DNA of 64,000 nt, from assembly GCA_034430115.1 (NCBI GenBank), contig DAOUFG010000016.1, forward strand, positions 1-64,000, given 5' to 3'. Source of the stretch: CAIXPS01 sp034430115 (GTDB lineage: Bacteria > Chloroflexota > Anaerolineae > J036 > Brachytrichaceae). Every line of letters begins with the position of its first letter. Positions within the stretch are counted from its first letter, which is position 1. The notes under the pieces were generated by a model. That model worked only from the letters and a program-made list of their open reading frames with translations, did no database searches and was not told where the DNA came from. Below, one piece after another: positions 61,179 through 64,000 of the stretch. The translations under genes were made by a program, and so were the position numbers.

Positions 61179-61487
61179 TTACTCCCAATCCTTATCCGTG
61201 GGGAAGACGTTGACATATTTCACCGGCGTGCGCGGCTCGGCCATCCAATCGGCCACGGCGTCGCGCCAGCGCAGGTAATGCGCCGTCTCGCGGTGTTTGA
61301 GCTGATCTTGCGGGGTGCGATAGATCTCCACCAGCACAAAACGCGTCGGGTCGTCGCTCTGCTGCACCACGTCAAAACGCACCACGCCGGCTTCCTGCAC
61401 GCTATTCGAGGCGTTATCCAGAGACGCCTGCTTGAATGCTTCCACCGCCTCCGGTCTCACGTGTACGTGAACATGCACAATATGCAT
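61179..61487 (-). CDS. Antibiotic-biosynthesis monooxygenase-fold protein (YgiN/YcnE-like)
   Basis: 102 residues of the dimeric ferredoxin-like ABM fold: HIVHVHVHVRPEAVEAF at the start and RFVLVEIYRTPQDQLKHRET in the second half. Members act as quinol or small-molecule oxygenases or as isomerases such as rhamnose mutarotase relatives. GGAGGAGCCAG precedes ATG 61487, which is preferred over 61667. It is three bases from the iron alcohol dehydrogenase gene and co-transcribed. Confidence 0.87.
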   Translation of the reverse strand: MHIVHVHVHVRPEAVEAFKQASLDNASNSVQEAGVVRFDVVQQSDDPTRFVLVEIYRTPQDQLKHRETAHYLRWRDAVADWMAEPRTPVKYVNVFPTDKDWE

Positions 61488-61517
61488 CTGGCTCCTCCGT
61501 ATCAAGTACTTAAGGTT

Positions 61518-61597
61518 TTTAACACAAGGCACTAAATCACAAAAGGCACAAGGAAATCCATATAAGAATCCTTCATGTCTTTGTTTCTTTGTGTTAG
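61518..61597. repeat. Imperfect inverted intergenic repeat (TAACACAAAG type)
   Basis: TTAACACAAGG and CACAAAAGGCACAAGG at the left and CTTTGTTTCTTTGTGTTAG at the right form an imperfect inverted repeat between the monooxygenase-like and adenosine-specific kinase genes. Confidence 0.5.
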
Positions 61598-61602
61598 AAG
61601 CT

Positions 61603-62088
61603 CTAAGCTTTATAACCGATCTTGCGCAGGAACCCCTTGCGCCAGGCAATGTCCTCTTCTTCCTCAATGCCCTTGGGCTTCTCGCCGTCGATCACGCCCA
61701 CGATGCCGCGCCCCTGCTCCGTCTCCGCCACCAGCACCTGGGTTGAGTTGGCGGTGGCGCAGAAAATACGGCAAACTTCCGGGACCATCTTGAGCGTGTT
61801 GAGCACGTTGACCGGGAAGAAGCCCTCGCCCAGGAAAACGATGAAGCTATGCCCGGCCGAAATTGCATAAGCGTTGCGCTTCGCCAGTTCGATCATTTGC
61901 GCGTCGGTGCCGCTCCAGCGCACCAGGCACTTGCCCGATGCCTCGCAAAAGGCCAACCCAAACTTGATGCCCGGCACCGCCGTCACCAGCGCCTCGTGAA
62001 CGTCCTCAACTGTCTTGATGAAGTGGGTCTGGCCCAGAATAAAGTTCACATCTGCGGGTTTCTCAATCGTTACTGCCGTCAGTTCCAT
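61603..62088 (-). CDS. Adenosine-specific kinase family protein (DUF355)
   Basis: 161 residues of a small conserved family. Seen: FILGQTHFIKTVEDVHEAL, FGLAFCEASGKCLVRWSG, HSFIVFLGEGFFPVNVLN, and ATANSTQVLVAET. The name rests on one archaeal structure; adenosine or its phosphate may be the ligand, but the role in bacteria is unclear. AGGAGGGTCAA precedes ATG 62088, which was chosen over 62172. Confidence 0.9.
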   Translation of the reverse strand: MELTAVTIEKPADVNFILGQTHFIKTVEDVHEALVTAVPGIKFGLAFCEASGKCLVRWSGTDAQMIELAKRNAYAISAGHSFIVFLGEGFFPVNVLNTLKMVPEVCRIFCATANSTQVLVAETEQGRGIVGVIDGEKPKGIEEEEDIAWRKGFLRKIGYKA

Positions 62089-62142
62089 TTGACCCTCCTG
62101 TGCAGATTCTAGCCCACTATCGGCATCACAAAGGCCCGATGG

Positions 62143-62148
62143 TATACT
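62143..62148 (+). promoter_or_regulatory. -10 box of the membrane glycosyltransferase gene, predicting a leaderless mRNA
   Basis: TATACT ends eight bases before the ATG at 62157. No Shine-Dalgarno sequence and no clear -35. Confidence 0.4.
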
Positions 62149-62156
62149 GCCTTGCG

Positions 62157-64000
62157 ATGTCAAAGTCGTCACGTTTTTTTCTGCTCATCCCGCTCATCCC
62201 AACTGTCATCTACGTCCTTTCACTTCTGTTCTACCCAAACCGTGACGTGCTTATCCTGTGGCGGCGCGAGTTTAATGCCCCGCTAGAGGCGCTGCTGCCG
62301 CTCATCCTCAGCGTGCTGGTCTACGTGGTGCTGGCGCTCTTGCTGGCACGCCGCGTGAAGGCCGATCAGCCACTCTCGCGCGCCCAACGCGGCGCACTGA
62401 TTGTGCTCTCCATCGTGGGGGGGCTGGCAATCCAATGGTCGGTGACGCGCGTGACCGAGACCGACCCACTGGTGGGCATCGCCTGGCGCACTTACGCGAT
62501 CAAATCCAACGGCTATTGGTCGGTCGGTGCGCAGGTGCAAGACGTCGCCAGCTTCATCGGCGAATATCCACAACATGCCACCGACTATCCCGTTCACCCT
62601 ATGCGTCACCCGCCGGCGCTCTCGTTGGTCTTTTGGTTCGGCGCACAGGCATTCAAGCTGGCACCCAGCCTGGCAACCCCCATCGCCGATTGGCTACGTC
62701 CCTACAGTTGTCTGAGCAACGTCTCCACCCTGGTGCCAGCCAACCAGATGGCCTCCGGCGCATTTGGGGCCGCGCTGGAGATTGTGCTTGCCATGCTCAC
62801 GGTGCTCCCACTCTACGGCCTGGTGAAGCGCCTGGCCGGCACACAGGCAGCCGTGTGGGCTGTGCTGCTCTACCCGCTCACGCCGGGGTTCGGCATGTGG
62901 GTGGCCCAGTTTGACCGTAGTTTTGCGCTCGCCGCAATCCTCGTTCTGTATCTGTGCGAAGACATCGTCACCAAGAATAGCTACCGCAATGCTTTCCTGG
63001 CAGGGCTGGTGCTTTCGGTGGCTTCGTTTGCCAGCTTCGGCAACCTGCCCATCGGCCTGTTCGCGGCCATCTACGTGCTGGTGCGCATCTTCCAGACACA
63101 GCCGTTGGACGAGCTGCGCCACCTGGCGGCCTGGCGCAGCCGCATTATCCAGGCCGCGCTGGCGGTGTTGGGCACCGCGTCAATCTGGGTGCTGGCCTAT
63201 CTCCTCTTCGGGCTCAACCCCTTCGACCTGTACCACGTCATCATGCAAAGCCACCTGAGCATCGATTTCCCCTACTGGCCGTTCGTGGTGTGGAACCCGT
63301 GGGACATCATGACCTTCATCGGTCTGCCATTGGTGGCGATCACGATTTTCGCCGGGTGGAAGCGCGCTTTGCCGCTGACCGCCGCATTTTGCATCACGCT
63401 TTTTGCCCTATCGGTATTGGGCGTCGCGCGTGCAGAAACAGGGCGAGTGTGGTTGTTCTTCACACCGCTGGCCGTCGGGGCAGCGGCCATTGTGCTGGTG
63501 CGGCGCAAAGGGGTGGAGCAAACAGTGGTGGTAGGGTTGCTGGCCGTGCAACTTGTCGTGCAGGCGTCCGTCATGCGAGTCCTGAATGACTACGGCTATA
63601 CGCCTGCGATGGTGGCTCCTGTCACGGTGCCGGCTGATGCGACGCAAATCGACACGCGTTTCGGCGCCAGCGGACAAATCGCCCTGCTGGCCTATCAACT
63701 GGGCGACTTGCAACCCGGCGGCTATCACAAGATCACGCTCTACTGGCAACGTAAAAGCCCCGAGCCAATCGACACGGCTTACAAGGTGTTCATCCACGTC
63801 GCGACAGACCAGAGCGACCAGGGCAGGATTACCTCCAGCGATACGGCCCCCGTGGACTGGCTATATCCCACAACGTGCTGGCAACCCGAGCAAATCGTGG
63901 CCGACGAGCATCCGCTGGTGGTGCCGCAAGACACCAAGCCTGGTGATTACCCGGTGTTCGTTGGGTTATATGACCCCGTCAGCAAAGTACGCCCGCCTAC
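62157..64000 (+). CDS. Multi-spanning membrane glycosyltransferase-like protein (cut by window edge)
   Basis: At least 614 residues, still open at the right edge. It starts MSKSSRFFLLIPLIP. About ten hydrophobic helices cover residues 8-470, with a large outside loop near 100-180 (WRTYAIKSNGYW, ATDYPVHPMRHPP) like GT39/ArnT-type proteins that use lipid-linked sugars. From about residue 500 a soluble beta-rich domain begins (ITLYWQRK, YKVFIHVATD, PVFVGLYDPVSK), a common C-terminal partner of such proteins in Chloroflexota. The gene begins on the opposite strand to the kinase-family gene, 68 bases away. Confidence 0.8.
   Translation, partial: MSKSSRFFLLIPLIPTVIYVLSLLFYPNRDVLILWRREFNAPLEALLPLILSVLVYVVLALLLARRVKADQPLSRAQRGALIVLSIVGGLAIQWSVTRVTETDPLVGIAWRTYAIKSNGYWSVGAQVQDVASFIGEYPQHATDYPVHPMRHPPALSLVFWFGAQAFKLAPSLATPIADWLRPYSCLSNVSTLVPANQMASGAFGAALEIVLAMLTVLPLYGLVKRLAGTQAAVWAVLLYPLTPGFGMWVAQFDRSFALAAILVLYLCEDIVTKNSYRNAFLAGLVLSVASFASFGNLPIGLFAAIYVLVRIFQTQPLDELRHLAAWRSRIIQAALAVLGTASIWVLAYLLFGLNPFDLYHVIMQSHLSIDFPYWPFVVWNPWDIMTFIGLPLVAITIFAGWKRALPLTAAFCITLFALSVLGVARAETGRVWLFFTPLAVGAAAIVLVRRKGVEQTVVVGLLAVQLVVQASVMRVLNDYGYTPAMVAPVTVPADATQIDTRFGASGQIALLAYQLGDLQPGGYHKITLYWQRKSPEPIDTAYKVFIHVATDQSDQGRITSSDTAPVDWLYPTTCWQPEQIVADEHPLVVPQDTKPGDYPVFVGLYDPVSKVRPP

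Overview
The window looks like chromosomal DNA of a Chloroflexota bacterium, most likely from the class Anaerolineae (inference). The signs are lipoprotein sugar-binding proteins with twin-arginine leaders, a stand-alone menaquinol-type Rieske/cytochrome b/dihaem cytochrome c operon, an effector-associated (EAD7-like) domain on a membrane protein, many scattered glycoside hydrolases, and a glycosyltransferase-like membrane protein with the C-terminal domain usual in this phylum. Coding density is high and both strands are used. I see no prophage, insertion sequence, CRISPR array or rRNA.

Layout. 1-2000 (minus): start of a sugar ABC transporter operon with a good promoter, and tRNA-Arg(TCT). 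2015-4186 (minus): holA followed by two uncharacterised genes. 4255-7996: sialidase-like protein, SDR dehydratase/epimerase, uppP. 8081-11633: consensus promoter, Rieske protein, cytochrome b, dihaem cytochrome c, terminator. 11640-11829: two tRNA-Ser genes. 11902-15501: phosphotransferase, argJ, isocitrate dehydrogenase. 15520-15865: internally deleted photolyase pseudogene. 15862-20074: UPF0158-like protein and two signalling proteins that overlap tail to tail. 20227-23737: second sugar ABC system, with its binding protein cut off from the permeases by two terminators. 23828-28902 (minus): oxidoreductase, MsbA-type ABC exporter, OmpR-type two-component system. 29048-39355 (minus): SDR protein, SRAP, glycosidase-like lipoprotein, site-2 protease, HflX, EAD7-like membrane protein, aminotransferase, M28 peptidase, TrmFO. 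39559-44191 (plus): radical-SAM/HhH protein, NarX/NarL-type pair, SIS protein. 44386-50256: NagA, then GH51 and GH127 arabinofuranosidases and an oxidoreductase. 50332-58613: MFS transporter, two uncommon glycosidase-like proteins, RmlA-like nucleotidyltransferase, GNAT-TPR protein, methyltransferase, DinB-like protein. 58811-64000: URO-D-like protein, iron-type alcohol dehydrogenase, monooxygenase-like protein, adenosine-specific kinase family protein and a truncated membrane glycosyltransferase.

How the genes fit together. Most of the window serves a heterotroph living on plant or microbial polysaccharide: two sugar importers, arabinan enzymes, amino-sugar catabolism and a low-potential bc-type respiratory complex. 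Two genes carry the same promoter layout, a GAAC-N4-GTTC palindrome abutting TATAAT just before the start codon. They are the SRAP gene and the radical-SAM/HhH gene, which suggests a LexA-controlled DNA-damage regulon that includes a repair protein of unknown reaction. A second regulatory link is a TGTAAA-N5-T(G/T)TAAA direct repeat found about 40 bases before both the OmpR-type regulator gene and the neighbouring ABC exporter. Several genes have a -10 box 6-9 bases before ATG and no Shine-Dalgarno sequence, so leaderless transcription appears common here.
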